Source: Cercophora sp. LCS_1
Lineage: Eukaryota > Ascomycota > Sordariomycetes > Sordariales > Lasiosphaeriaceae
Direction: 5' to 3'
Assembly: GCA_036250225.1 (NCBI GenBank)
Contig: JAPZLL010000056.1
Coordinates: 124,001-188,000, forward strand
Length of the DNA stretch: 64,000 nucleotides
Shown here: positions 33,959 through 43,728 of the stretch, piece by piece
Position numbering within the stretch: the first letter of the stretch is position 1
How the letters are laid out: each line of letters starts with the position of its first letter
Notes under the pieces: generated by a model
Database searches by the model: none
The model's input: only the letters and a program-made list of their open reading frames with translations
Told to the model about the DNA's origin: nothing
Translations under genes and position numbers: made by a program

Positions 33959-34333
33959 CTACCAGTTACACTCAACCTCCTCAAACCTCACCAATCCACA
34001 TATCCACCGATTGTCAAACGAACACGTCATGCCACTTGCATCATACGCAAAGATCCTCAGACAGCGTTTCCCTTGCCCAGAAAAGTAAAAATGGCCTCGC
34101 CGGGCGTCGTAGTCCAAGCACATGCTCGTCATGCCGGGAATCGGATTGTCGCGGCACCCGGGAGCAGCGTTGATAGGTTGGTGCCCGTAGGCAGAGTGCC
34201 AGATGCCCTCGCTGGCACCGGAGAAGTCGTACGCGTTGCTGTTGTATGCCCATCGTCGGTGGACCGTCATAGCGTCTGCTGCGACGGTTGTGGCAAGGGT
34301 AGCCAGGGGGAGGAGAAGGGTTGTGAGGTGCAT
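33959..34333 (-). CDS. Small secreted Cys-rich protein (paralogue 1)
   Basis: A single-exon gene of 124 residues starts at the ATG at 34333. Residues 1-20 are a signal peptide (MHLTTLLLPLATLATTVAAD). The mature part has six Cys and ends in EVECNW. Its second half aligns with the protein at 35082-35480: GC, PG, (M/V)C.DY..RR.H, YS/FS.G.K.C.R, and a final C-N-W. No named domain is recognised. Size, secretion and Cys content fit a candidate effector or wall-associated protein. It is divergent from its paralogue, with 748 bases between the start codons. Confidence 0.75.
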   Translation of the reverse strand: MHLTTLLLPLATLATTVAADAMTVHRRWAYNSNAYDFSGASEGIWHSAYGHQPINAAPGCRDNPIPGMTSMCLDYDARRGHFYFSGQGKRCLRIFAYDASGMTCSFDNRWICGLVRFEEVECNW

Positions 34334-35081
34334 CGTGGGCTGCAAGAGTTAGTTGACTCCCCTGGGCTGAATAGGAGATACTGACTTGAGAATGAAGCGC
34401 GAAGCTGGAGGTTTGGACGCAGGTGAAGGTGAAGGGAAAGGCAAGGGCGAGGGCGTGAAGAAGAGAGACCCAGAGACGAGATGATGCCGGGCTTTTATCA
34501 GACGCTCACTCTCTCGTTCCATCTTTTCAATACGAGCATTTTTGTGATCAAAGACTTAGTCAAGTCATTTCCACAACGCACGGGTCTTACAATCCTTCAG
34601 TCTGCCTTCCCAGTCTCCTGGCCTTGCGATGCTTGGCATGAAACCTCGCGTTGCACAGCCGCCGTTCGCGATGGACGGATACTAGTAAACAAGCGACCAA
34701 CCCGAGGCTAAGCCCGTGTAAGGTCGCAAAATGCTACTTCACAGACACCATTAAACTACTTGGAGAAATTACAACTCGCTCGTGGGATTCAATAGTCCCA
34801 AAACCAAGCCAGCGACTGCTACCAACGTACAGGCAGATCATCAAACATCGCCAACGCATGGACTCTTCGTATACATCGTGTTGACTGCGCCGCAGGCCTA
34901 GATTCTCTTTGATCGCGTTGATGTATGGGATTAAATATCAGTCACGGCCCTCTGCATGGCAATGCCCTTCACGCCTTGCCTGCATCCCCTCCGTCAACAT
35001 CCCAAGACACCAGGTCCGTCCACTCTCTCAGACTCTATCTTTCCCCCAACAGCACGGAAGCCCCTAACACACTCAGACACC
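34334..35081. other. Bidirectional promoter region
   Basis: This region is shared by two divergent paralogous secreted-protein genes. A TTAAATAT element is near 34929-34936. No coding sequence is supported. Confidence 0.4.
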
Positions 35082-35480
35082 ATGCGCCTCTCCCTCCTCG
35101 CCCCGCTCGCGGTTCTCGCAACAACCGCCTCCGCCATCCAAGAAAGCATCATCATGCTCTCCAGCCAATGCGACGTCCTCGGCAACAACTGCGCCTACCA
35201 CACATCCGTTGGGCTCCTCAACGTCGCAGCCCACCATCCCAACCCCTCGGGCTACTGGACCCATCTCAACAACAACAACCCCAACGGCGGGTGTCCTGGG
35301 ACAGGGGGCGCACCGGGCGTCAGCCAGGTCTGCATCGACTATCCCCAGCGGAGGGCGCACATGATCTACTCGAACGGAGTCAAAAAGTGTTTTCGGTCGG
35401 CGTATGCGGTGCGGGCGAACCAGTGTCCGCAGGGGTATTGCTTTGTGACGAATTGGGAATTGGCTGCATGTAATTGGTAG
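35082..35480 (+). CDS. Small secreted Cys-rich protein (paralogue 2)
   Basis: A single-exon gene of 132 residues starts at the ATG at 35082. The signal peptide is MRLSLLAPLAVLATTASA. The mature protein has eight Cys: six correspond in order to those of the divergent paralogue and two (QCDVLGNNC) are extra, near the N terminus. A HHPNPSGYW and Asn-rich loop (HLNNNNPNGG) is specific to this copy. The final ELAACNW matches the EVECNW end of the other protein. No named family is recognised. A secreted, disulfide-stabilised product is expected. Confidence 0.75.
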   Translation: MRLSLLAPLAVLATTASAIQESIIMLSSQCDVLGNNCAYHTSVGLLNVAAHHPNPSGYWTHLNNNNPNGGCPGTGGAPGVSQVCIDYPQRRAHMIYSNGVKKCFRSAYAVRANQCPQGYCFVTNWELAACNW

Positions 35481-36447
35481 AGCGGGGATGTGGAGATAGG
35501 GGTGTAATGAGAGTTGATTCGCAGTGAAATGGCACAGATGATGTGAGGTGAGGTTAAAGTTGCGGCGTGGCTTTCCGGTCGGATGGAGCTTTTCGGTCGA
35601 ACGTTCACCAATATCCGGTCGTCGGGCCGGGTTCACCCACGTGGCGACCGGCTGGCGGCATGGCATGTGGGGCCGTTTGTTCGGTGGATCGGGTATTGGC
35701 CCAAGTTGGGGTTGGGGGTAAGGCACTGCTTCGCCCGGTCAAGGCAAAGAAACCACCTCAGCCATTGCCGTGGTCCAAGCAGAGCGATATCATATGCGGG
35801 ATCGCGTTGTTCTGGCATCCACTCCCTACGTCAAAATATTGATGGCCGGTCATTGAGTGCCATGTTTTCTCCTTGGGGAAACACTTCGGGGTGGTGCCCA
35901 CGTAGTCCCCTACCGAGACGAGGCGGTTGCACACGAGGGCCTATTCAGCTTAAACTTGTCTAGGTACCTAGTTGAGTGGTCGGGAAGTTGGGCTCAGACC
36001 GCTTCTTGAGAGTGCAACCTGCGTGCCGCCCCGCAATTAGGGCAGTGTATTTGACGGGCAGGCCCGAAGGGAAAACAGTGGGTCGACGCTGTGAGCATGC
36101 GACTGGAGGACGTTCGAAAGTGGAGAAGCTTAAAACGTTTACACCAATGCCCACACGCTCTATGTTCGTCCGTTCAACAAGCTTGATGGGCTGTGTAATT
36201 ATCGCTCCACCGCGGCGATTCCGGATCACACAGTTCAGATAGGCCTTTCAAAAGGCAAGAGATGGTACTGGATGCGAAAATGGAAACTAGCCATAAAGCA
36301 GTGAGTCTCCGGCCTCAAACAACAGTATAATCAGACCAGACTCAGCAACCATCAGAAACACAACCATCCACGTTTCTCCTTTATATCCCACCAGAAATTT
36401 GCCCTCGTCATTCAATACCCAATTCCCGAGCCTCGTCTTCAGCCAAA
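35481..36447. other. Intergenic stretch
   Basis: No gene is supported. The last part is the promoter of the next secreted-protein gene, with a TTTATATC element at about 36381-36388, some 60 bases before its start codon. Confidence 0.4.
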
Positions 36448-36809
36448 ATGGTTAAACCAAGCACTCTCTTTCTCACTGCTCTCAGTGTTCTCCCAACCCT
36501 CACTACAGCTAAAGCTTGCACCGAAGGTCTCGACTACTGCGGTTATAATCTTTTGCAAAAAGGTGACTTGAAACCACAATCTGATGTTGTCGCGTTGTGT
36601 GCACCAGTCACTGACAAGTATTTGGAACAGGAAAATATCTGAAAGAGATATACGACGAACTCAAGAGGAACGACAAGCCCCTGACGGTATGGAACACGCA
36701 ACATTCCCTCTACCGCTGCGCTAGCGATGGGTGGATTGTCTACCGGACCATGTGCAACAAAGGGTGCCATGATAAGGGCAGTGGGAAGAGTGATGAATGC
36801 TGGGATTGA
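36448..36809 (+). CDS. Small secreted Cys-rich effector-like protein
   Basis: Two exons (36448-36562, 36631-36809) with a 68-nt intron give 97 residues. The signal peptide is MVKPSTLFLTALSVLPTLTTA. The mature protein starts ACTEGLDYCGYNLLQKG, continues through a Lys-rich helix (KYLKEIYDELKRND), and ends with YRCASDG, MCNKGC and a SDECWD tail, for six Cys in all. This CTxGLxYCG...C...C..GC...SDxC pattern recalls a small secreted protein family I have seen in plant-associated fungi, whose function I do not know. It is unrelated in sequence to the paralogous pair 1.3 kb away. Without splicing the frame ends after 64 residues, so the intron is needed to complete the Cys pattern. Confidence 0.75.
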
Positions 36810-37283
36810 GAAAAGAAGGGCGGGTAATGTTAGTAGAGACAGGGGTAGGATTTGGGTATTCACAAGACACCGAACCAAGATAATAATGCTCGTACAATAC
36901 AATAATGCTCGTTAAATGATACGAGGACGAGGAGGTAGCTCTAAATGCAATGTGGAAGCTGGAGTGTTGCCGATCTGTGTAGAAGAAGTGAGTTTCCTTA
37001 CATTGTTGCCGTCGACTGTTTAAATGGATATTCCAATTGCGCAGCCTGACTTGACCTGTGAATTTTAGGTGAGGCCAATTGCGAAAAGAACCCGTGAAAC
37101 AACAGGGTCCACACTCGTCCCGAAGAAGCAGGTCCAGTTCGACCGACGATGGTGATGCAACCGCCAAGACAGCGATAGTGGGGCCTGGCAGCACCACCTA
37201 GGGATCCCCGCCCCATCAAAAGAGCATCCCGCCCCCGTTCGCCACATCGCGAGCTTGAATCAACGACCTTCACGCGAATCCCT
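36810..37283. other. Intergenic stretch
   Basis: No gene is supported. The end of the stretch is the 5' region of the M20 peptidase gene. Confidence 0.4.
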
Positions 37284-39038
37284 ATGAGCAGCGCCATGGA
37301 GAAACCCACCGCACCGGACGCGCTGCCTCTCGCAGCTGATCATAAACATTTCAAGGGACCGCCAAGACCTTCCAGGCGCCGCGTTGTCGCTTTCATCCTG
37401 GCGTTCACCTGCATTTACTATCTCCTTATCTCGCAGGGACTCCGCGACGCCCTCTTTGGGTGGCGACCTGCCCACCACGACAAGCACATCAAGGCCAGCT
37501 GCGTGCAGCCCGATCCCATCTTCCCCAGCCAGAACGACAACCTCGACAAGCTGCAGGATATTATCTCGAGCGAGGGCTTTCGCAATGCCACGATTGATCA
37601 TCTCTCCGGGGCGGTCAAGGTCAAGTCCGAGTCATTCGACGATCTCGGTGCTATCGGCGAAGACAAGCGATGGGATGTCTTTTACAATCTCCACGCCTAT
37701 CTCAAGGCCACGTTTCCTCTGATCCACGACAAACTCCAGGTTGAAAAGGTCAACACCCACGGTCTGCTGTACACGTGGAAGGGCAGCGATGAGTCCCTGA
37801 AACCGACCCTGCTCATGGCCCACCAAGACACCGTGCCGGTCCCGCCCGAGACGATTGGCGCCTGGACTTATCCCCCATGGAGTGGCACCTACGACGGAAA
37901 ATACATCTGGGGTCGGGGTGCGGCCGACTGCAAGAGCCAGCTTCTTGCCACCCTCGAGACTGTTGAGCTTCTTCTCAAAGCCGGGTTTGAGCCAAAGAGG
38001 ACCATCCTCCTTTCGTACGGTTTTGATGAGGAGTGCTCCGGAAGACAAGGGGCCGCTCATCTTGCCAATTTCATCCACGAGCGCTATGGAGACGGGGGCA
38101 TTGCCGTCGTCGTCGACGAGGGCTCTGGCTTCGAGGAGACCTGGGGAACCGTCTTTTTCAAGCCCGGTACCGGCGAGAAGGGGTATATTGACGTCGTCGC
38201 AACGGTTCGCATGCCTGGCGGACATTCATCCATCCCGCCGGACCACACCAGCATTGGTGTTCTCTCCGAGTTCATCACCCTGATCGAGTCGGAGCAATAT
38301 CGCCTCCATCTTGACCACCAAAACCCCTACTACCAGCAGCTTCAGTGCGGTGCTGCCTATTCGCCCGAGTTCCCCAAGAAGCTCAAGAAGCTGCTCTCGA
38401 AAGCTACGTCCTCGCATACGTGCAAGGCGAAGCGGGACCATCTTGCTATTGAGGCTGCCAAGCAGGGCCCCGCAATCAAGTATCTCATGCAGACGTCCCA
38501 GGCCGCCGATGTCATTTCTGGAGGCGTCAAAGTCAACGCGCTGCCGGAGCGTGTCTCTGTAACAGTCAACCATCGCATCAATATCGGCGAGACATCGCAA
38601 GTGGTACGCGACCGCTTGACCAATCTTGGCGGTAGCATCGCCAAGAAATACAACCTAACCCTCCACGCCTTTGACGATAAGGAGGAGGCGTCTTCCATTA
38701 TCCTGACCGAGACACAGCACACTCTCGAGGTCGCTCCCATCACACCAGCAGACGGTTCGGTCGATGGCCCATTCAAGGTGCTGGCGGGCACAACACGCGC
38801 TTTGTATGGAGAGAAGGCGGTGGTATCGCCGGGCATCATGACGGGCAACACGGACACAAAATACTACTGGGACCTGACGAAGCACATCTTCCGCTTCGCT
38901 CCCGGGTACGATCCTGACGCAGAGTCGATGTGGAGAGGTATTCACACCGTGGACGAGAAGATTAGTGTGCAGTACCATCTGAACTCGATTCGGTGGTTCA
39001 CTCTGTTTGTGAGGAATATGGACGAGGCCACCTTTTAG
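37284..39038 (+). CDS. M20 carboxypeptidase, CPS1-like
   Basis: A single-exon gene encodes 584 residues. A short cytosolic tail precedes one membrane anchor at residues 34-52 (VVAFILAFTCIYYLLIS), as in vacuolar carboxypeptidase S. The M20 zinc-binding set is present: H180 and D182 in AHQDTVPV, D215 in GRGAADCKS, catalytic E249 with E250 in FDEECSG, D in VVVDEGSG, and H554 in GIHTVDE. The dimerisation insert occupies the middle. Yeast Cps1 is a Gly-X carboxypeptidase delivered to the vacuole lumen and used to recover amino acids from peptides. The same role and location are inferred here. Confidence 0.93.
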   Translation: MSSAMEKPTAPDALPLAADHKHFKGPPRPSRRRVVAFILAFTCIYYLLISQGLRDALFGWRPAHHDKHIKASCVQPDPIFPSQNDNLDKLQDIISSEGFRNATIDHLSGAVKVKSESFDDLGAIGEDKRWDVFYNLHAYLKATFPLIHDKLQVEKVNTHGLLYTWKGSDESLKPTLLMAHQDTVPVPPETIGAWTYPPWSGTYDGKYIWGRGAADCKSQLLATLETVELLLKAGFEPKRTILLSYGFDEECSGRQGAAHLANFIHERYGDGGIAVVVDEGSGFEETWGTVFFKPGTGEKGYIDVVATVRMPGGHSSIPPDHTSIGVLSEFITLIESEQYRLHLDHQNPYYQQLQCGAAYSPEFPKKLKKLLSKATSSHTCKAKRDHLAIEAAKQGPAIKYLMQTSQAADVISGGVKVNALPERVSVTVNHRINIGETSQVVRDRLTNLGGSIAKKYNLTLHAFDDKEEASSIILTETQHTLEVAPITPADGSVDGPFKVLAGTTRALYGEKAVVSPGIMTGNTDTKYYWDLTKHIFRFAPGYDPDAESMWRGIHTVDEKISVQYHLNSIRWFTLFVRNMDEATF

Positions 39039-40392
39039 CATCTAGGCCTTCAATATCACAGTCGATGTCAATGGTGTGACTGCTAGATTGCATGTATTGC
39101 ACAACAAAGTCAGGGTTTAAGAGGCTGGCTGTTGAAGGATTTCTGGGCGTCATCGACTGTAATCCGCCCAATGTGGCAGGACGCGATGTACGTAGCGGAT
39201 CGATCGATCAAATATCATCTCCAACAGAATCGACATGCCTTCTTCGTGACAACGCCTTCACTTTCTCTCATAGATTAGGAAGACGTGTCATCGCGAGGAC
39301 ACATGACATAGCAACTGAGTGCTGGGATCACCAATTGCAAGAGTTCGAGTCTGAAAGCCAATCAAAGCAACAACCACAACCCATTCTGGCTTGCCAGTCA
39401 GACTCAATTAAGGTGAGTTTCTTGTTCAGGTATTGGTCAATTCGAAATCAAGTCTCTAAATCGCTGACCCAACTCTTCAATCCATAACCCCTTTACCTTG
39501 ACGCAAAACAGCAGCTGGGTGTGACACTGGATGGAACCCGAACTGTTTCGCTTGCCCCACCGAATTGGGAAGCCGTAAGCGCCGCAGACCCCGTAACGGC
39601 GGCCTCGTGTCGAAGTGTCGACGTCAGCGCCGCCAATTGACGCTGACGAACAAACCCAAAGACCTTCAAGCTTCATTTTCGCTCTGTGGACTTATTGAGC
39701 CACACCGCCGCCACGTGGTCAGTGTCTGGTCGTCCGGGGGTGAGCTTTTTGTGTTGATCTCGGTGTTTGGAGGTGAGACATTTGGTCGGGTTTTGCCGCA
39801 TTTCTGGCCGAAGGGTGTGAAACGGGCGCGCCAGCAGCATTGTCGCGGAAAACAGTGCTGCAGAAAGGAAGCGCCCCTGGCAGTTTGTGCAGGAAGGCAC
39901 CGCCTCTCCCTCATCTCAGTTCTCCTGTCAGCTACGTCAGGCTAACCCCTTTTCGCACATCGCATAGACGCTCCTTCCCAAGCTTGCCTGATAGGGCTCA
40001 GCCGTTTCCCAATGCAACCAAGCGGCCCCAGCCCAGCTCACGAGGACGGCAATCCGGCGCCCTTGTGTCGCCGTCTGTCTCACCACGATTGGCCAGCACG
40101 GTCGCCTGGAATGAATATTGGTGACCGGTGGCTGCGTCATCCCCGCGTTCCGTGTCAGCCCCGTTCCTGGATTTTTTTTTCGACCCAGGCGCGCCCCGGT
40201 GCTTTTTCAGGGGCACATCGCTCTCCTTCTTGGCGAAGCTTGTTTGCACCACTCTTTTGTCGCCAACCCTCGCCAATTCTCGCCTGCGATCCATGCCGCC
40301 TGTCACCAACACCGCCAAGGTTGTTGCCCAGAAGCGATTGTCGATTGCCGACGGCGCCGTTGGCTTGCGCTCGTCGATTGAGTGACATCGAC
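39039..40392. other. Intergenic stretch
   Basis: No gene is supported. The part from 40100 on is the likely 5' leader of the GH76 gene. Frames here are short and compositionally unconvincing. Confidence 0.4.
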
Positions 40393-41910
40393 ATGGAGCT
40401 CCGCACCCTCTGCGCACTGCTGGCGTGCGCCGTCGCCCCAGCGCGGGCCGCGCTCAACGTCGACCTCGAGTCTCCAGGTGTGCACCCATCCCTTGCGACA
40501 CGGGCAATCGCCCTCGACCTCCTCAGGTGGCACAACTGACAAACATGGCGCGCGCACAGCTTCAATTCGGGCCGCTGCCAAACAGGTGGCCGCCAATCTC
40601 ATGTCGTACTACAACGGCGACAAACCCGGCATGACGCCCGGCATCCTGCCCGGACCGCCTCCCGACGGCGATTACTACTGGTGGCAGGGAGGTGCCATGT
40701 GGGGGACCATGGTCGACTACTGGCACTATACCAACGATACGACGTACAACGGGAAGACCGAACACGCGCTCGTCTTCCAATCGAACCCGCCCAAGAACAA
40801 CTACGAGCCGTCCAACTGGACCGCCTCCCTGGGTAACGACGATCAGGGCTTCTGGGCCCTGTCAGCGATGCTCGCGGCCGAGACAACGTTCCAAAACCCG
40901 CCTCCCGAGGACGCTCAATGGCTTGCACTCGCCGAGGCCGTCTTCAATCGTCAGGCAGCCCGCTGGGACACGGAGCATTGCGGCGGCGGGCTGCGGTGGC
41001 AGATCCCCTTCACCAATAACGGCTACAATTACAAGAACAGCATCGCCAACGGGATTCTATTCAATCTCGGCGCACGCCTCGCTCGGTATACCGATAACGA
41101 TACCTACGCGGAGTGGGCCGGTAAGGTGTGGGACTGGACCGTGTCTGTTGGGTTTATCGACGCCGAGTACAACATCTTTGACGGTGCACACGTCGGAACA
41201 AACTGCACCGACTTCAACAAGGCCCAGTTCTCCTACAGCCCTGCCATCTTCATTCAGGGGATGGCCTTCCTATACAACTATGTATGTCTCTTCCATCATC
41301 TGTCGATCATTGCTAAACATCACAGACCAACGGTAAAGAACCATGGAACTCCCGCCTCCAGACCCTGACCAAGCGAACCCTCGACCACTTCTTCCCCGAC
41401 GGTATCGCTGTCGAGCCCGCGTGCGAACTCGAAAGTCACGTTCAATGCACAACCGACATGCTTTCGTTCAAGGGCTACGTGCACCGCTTCATCGCCCAGG
41501 CCCTCCAGGTGGCGCCCATCCTCATGGACACCGTGATGCCCGTCCTCCGATCATCGGCAAAGGGAATGGTAGACAGTTGCAACCCCGATGGCACATGTGG
41601 GTTCAGGTGGAACCGTGGGCAGTACGACGGGCAGACGGGAGCGGGACAGCAAATGAACGCGCTGGGGGCTTTGATGAGCTTGCTGGTGGTGGAGGAGCCT
41701 GTGCTGGAACCCGTGACCAATAAGACAGGTGGCACGAGTCTCGGCAACCCATCAGCTGGAACCGAGGAAGACGAAGTGGAAATCGACAAGCCGATTACCA
41801 CGGCGGACCGGGCCGGGGCGGGGATATTGACAACGTTAGGACTAGCTTGCTTGATTGGCGCATTTGGGTGGATGAGCTCAACGTTTGGGGAGGGCGTCAA
41901 GTTGCGATAG
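40393..41910 (+). CDS. GH76 mannan endo-1,6-alpha-mannosidase (DFG5/DCW1-like)
   Basis: Three exons (40393-40477, 40527-41281, 41326-41910) with introns of 49 and 44 nt give 474 residues. Residues 1-20 are a signal peptide. The paired catalytic aspartates of GH76 are at D133-D134 in LGNDDQGFWALSA. Typical flanking blocks are YYWWQGGAMWG, CGGGLRWQI and NSIANGILFNLGARLARY. The last 35 residues are hydrophobic (AGAGILTTLGLACLIGAFGW) and end in a short polar tail, consistent with GPI attachment or a membrane anchor. Yeast Dfg5 and Dcw1 act at the cell surface and cross-link GPI mannoproteins into the wall. The same role is likely here. Confidence 0.93.
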
Positions 41911-42640
41911 GGTTGCATACCGTCTGGGGGCTACGTCAAAAGGGATGATTAATCGTGTATGATTATCATGGTTTTGTTATATTGTTGGGACATCTTGTCA
42001 TGTGGGTGGAGTTGGGGCATACCATGTTTGGGAACAGTTTAAGCATAAGTTGTAAGATTGAGCTTATCGGCAAACGTCCATGCAGCCACCTCGTGAGATA
42101 CTCGTGAGATACCCGTGAGATGTCAACGGTCAATGGTCGAAACCATTGCTACTGTTCGTTTCCTGAATAGTAATACTGACAGACAAGTTGCTGAGATCGG
42201 ACGCCAGCTGTTTATTCTATTCAGGCCTGACATTTCCACCACCCAGACGAGCTATCCAGAATAAACCTTGACGTTCTTGCCGAAACCTAAAGTTTCCATG
42301 CCATCTCATCCAGATGTCGGCTCATCCTTGGAGTTTACAGAGCCATCCAAACCATGTCCGAATAATATTTAACCACTTCCTCCCAAACCTCACCTGTTCT
42401 GTTACGGCAGCATTAATCTAACCACCACGCCGCGCCTTTCTACCAAAATACCAACCTATTGACAGACGCACTGACAGCCCACACATCGCCGACACAACTT
42501 CACACACACACATCGTCAAACCGCCAACGCACCCGCCAAAAAACCCATTCAAAACAAACTTTCCTGCGACTCTCGACACAACACGTCCCAACCAAAAAGC
42601 CACCCGTCATCACAAAACCCCCGCAACAACACCCGTCAGC
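41911..42640. other. Intergenic stretch
   Basis: No gene is supported. An imperfect short repeat, GAGATACTCGTGAGATACCCGTGAGAT, lies at about 42095-42121. The end is a C/A-rich leader of the next small frame. Confidence 0.4.
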
Positions 42641-42874
42641 ATGCCCAGCCTCGAGGAACTGCACCTCTCCCTCCCCTCCTCGACGACCCTCTTCATATGG
42701 GTGATCATCTACTACACGTTCATGATCCTCCTCCTTGGGTGTGTCCACCTACGCGAGGCGAACCGGCAGCGACGACGTCAACATGACGAAGAGGCTGCTA
42801 CGAGGCAAAGGGAACGAGACTTGGATGCGGACTCGAACTCGGTCTCGGAGAGTGTAGATGGGCGGTGGAGGTGA
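42641..42874 (+). CDS. Small single-pass membrane protein
   Basis: A 77-residue frame starts at the ATG at 42641, after a CA-rich leader typical of fungal 5' untranslated regions. Residues 15-36 form one hydrophobic segment (TTLFIWVIIYYTFMILLLGCV). The remainder is highly charged, Arg/Glu/Gln-rich and probably helical (REANRQRRRQHDEEAATRQR). No family is recognised. It could be a real small membrane protein or chance. It lies 854 bases upstream of the TPR-HET gene on the same strand. Confidence 0.4.
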   Translation: MPSLEELHLSLPSSTTLFIWVIIYYTFMILLLGCVHLREANRQRRRQHDEEAATRQRERDLDADSNSVSESVDGRWR

Positions 42875-43728
42875 TACGCATCCGTTTGTGGGGTTGAAGG
42901 TGTGGATGGGGTTTCCCCCCTTGGGGAGCGAATGGCTGGGTGGTTCACCTTCGTCGGGTGTGTCGGTGGGAGGAATCGGCCTGGGGGGGGAGGGGTTACA
43001 AGGAGGAATCGCAAGGGAGCCGGGGAAGCCGAAGCTTATGCGCGAGCGAAAGAGAACTCGTCCTTTTTTGGGGCTAACTAGGTGCCTACCTAGGTACTTG
43101 TTCGATGTCTGTCTCTGGGCGAGCATTACAGGATGATACTCAAACTGAACTTTGTATCGGAGGACAGAGGGGTTCGGCGTGGAAAGGGTAGCGAGCGAGC
43201 CAGCGTTCGTCGGGCTTGGGGGCTTTTCCTTTCTTTTTGGTGGCTTTTGGGGCCTTCATTTAGCGAGGCGTTCCGGTAGAGTTCTTTGCGAGGTCTGGGT
43301 TTTCTAGTTCGAATAATTCCAAGAGAGAACAGCAGGAGAGGTTGGGCGTTCTTTGTTTCTCCCTCGGATCCTCTCATGGGATAGGTCTCGAAATAACGAT
43401 GATTTTCTATCACTCACAGTCATAAGTGTGCACCTATGATTGAGGGAGATGCAAAGGACGGGAAGGCACGTTCTGTTGTGCTTTCCTTAGACATACTTGA
43501 CATGAAAAATTTGAGCGGCCACTCAATTTCATCCAACCGCTCCGTTCAAAGTAAGCCCATATCACAATGCTCTCAAGCTCCAATTGCCAAGCAAAAGTGC
43601 GAACCAATAACGCGCTAAAGCTCAGCTGCCCCTGCACCCCCATGCATCGCCACCTTTCATTCGCAGCCCGACGCAGTGACCCGGTCCAAACCTCAGCAAA
43701 CAATCACCGATCAAAATAATACCTCGAG
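42875..43728. other. Intergenic stretch
   Basis: No gene is supported. This is the presumed promoter region of the TPR-HET gene. Confidence 0.4.
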
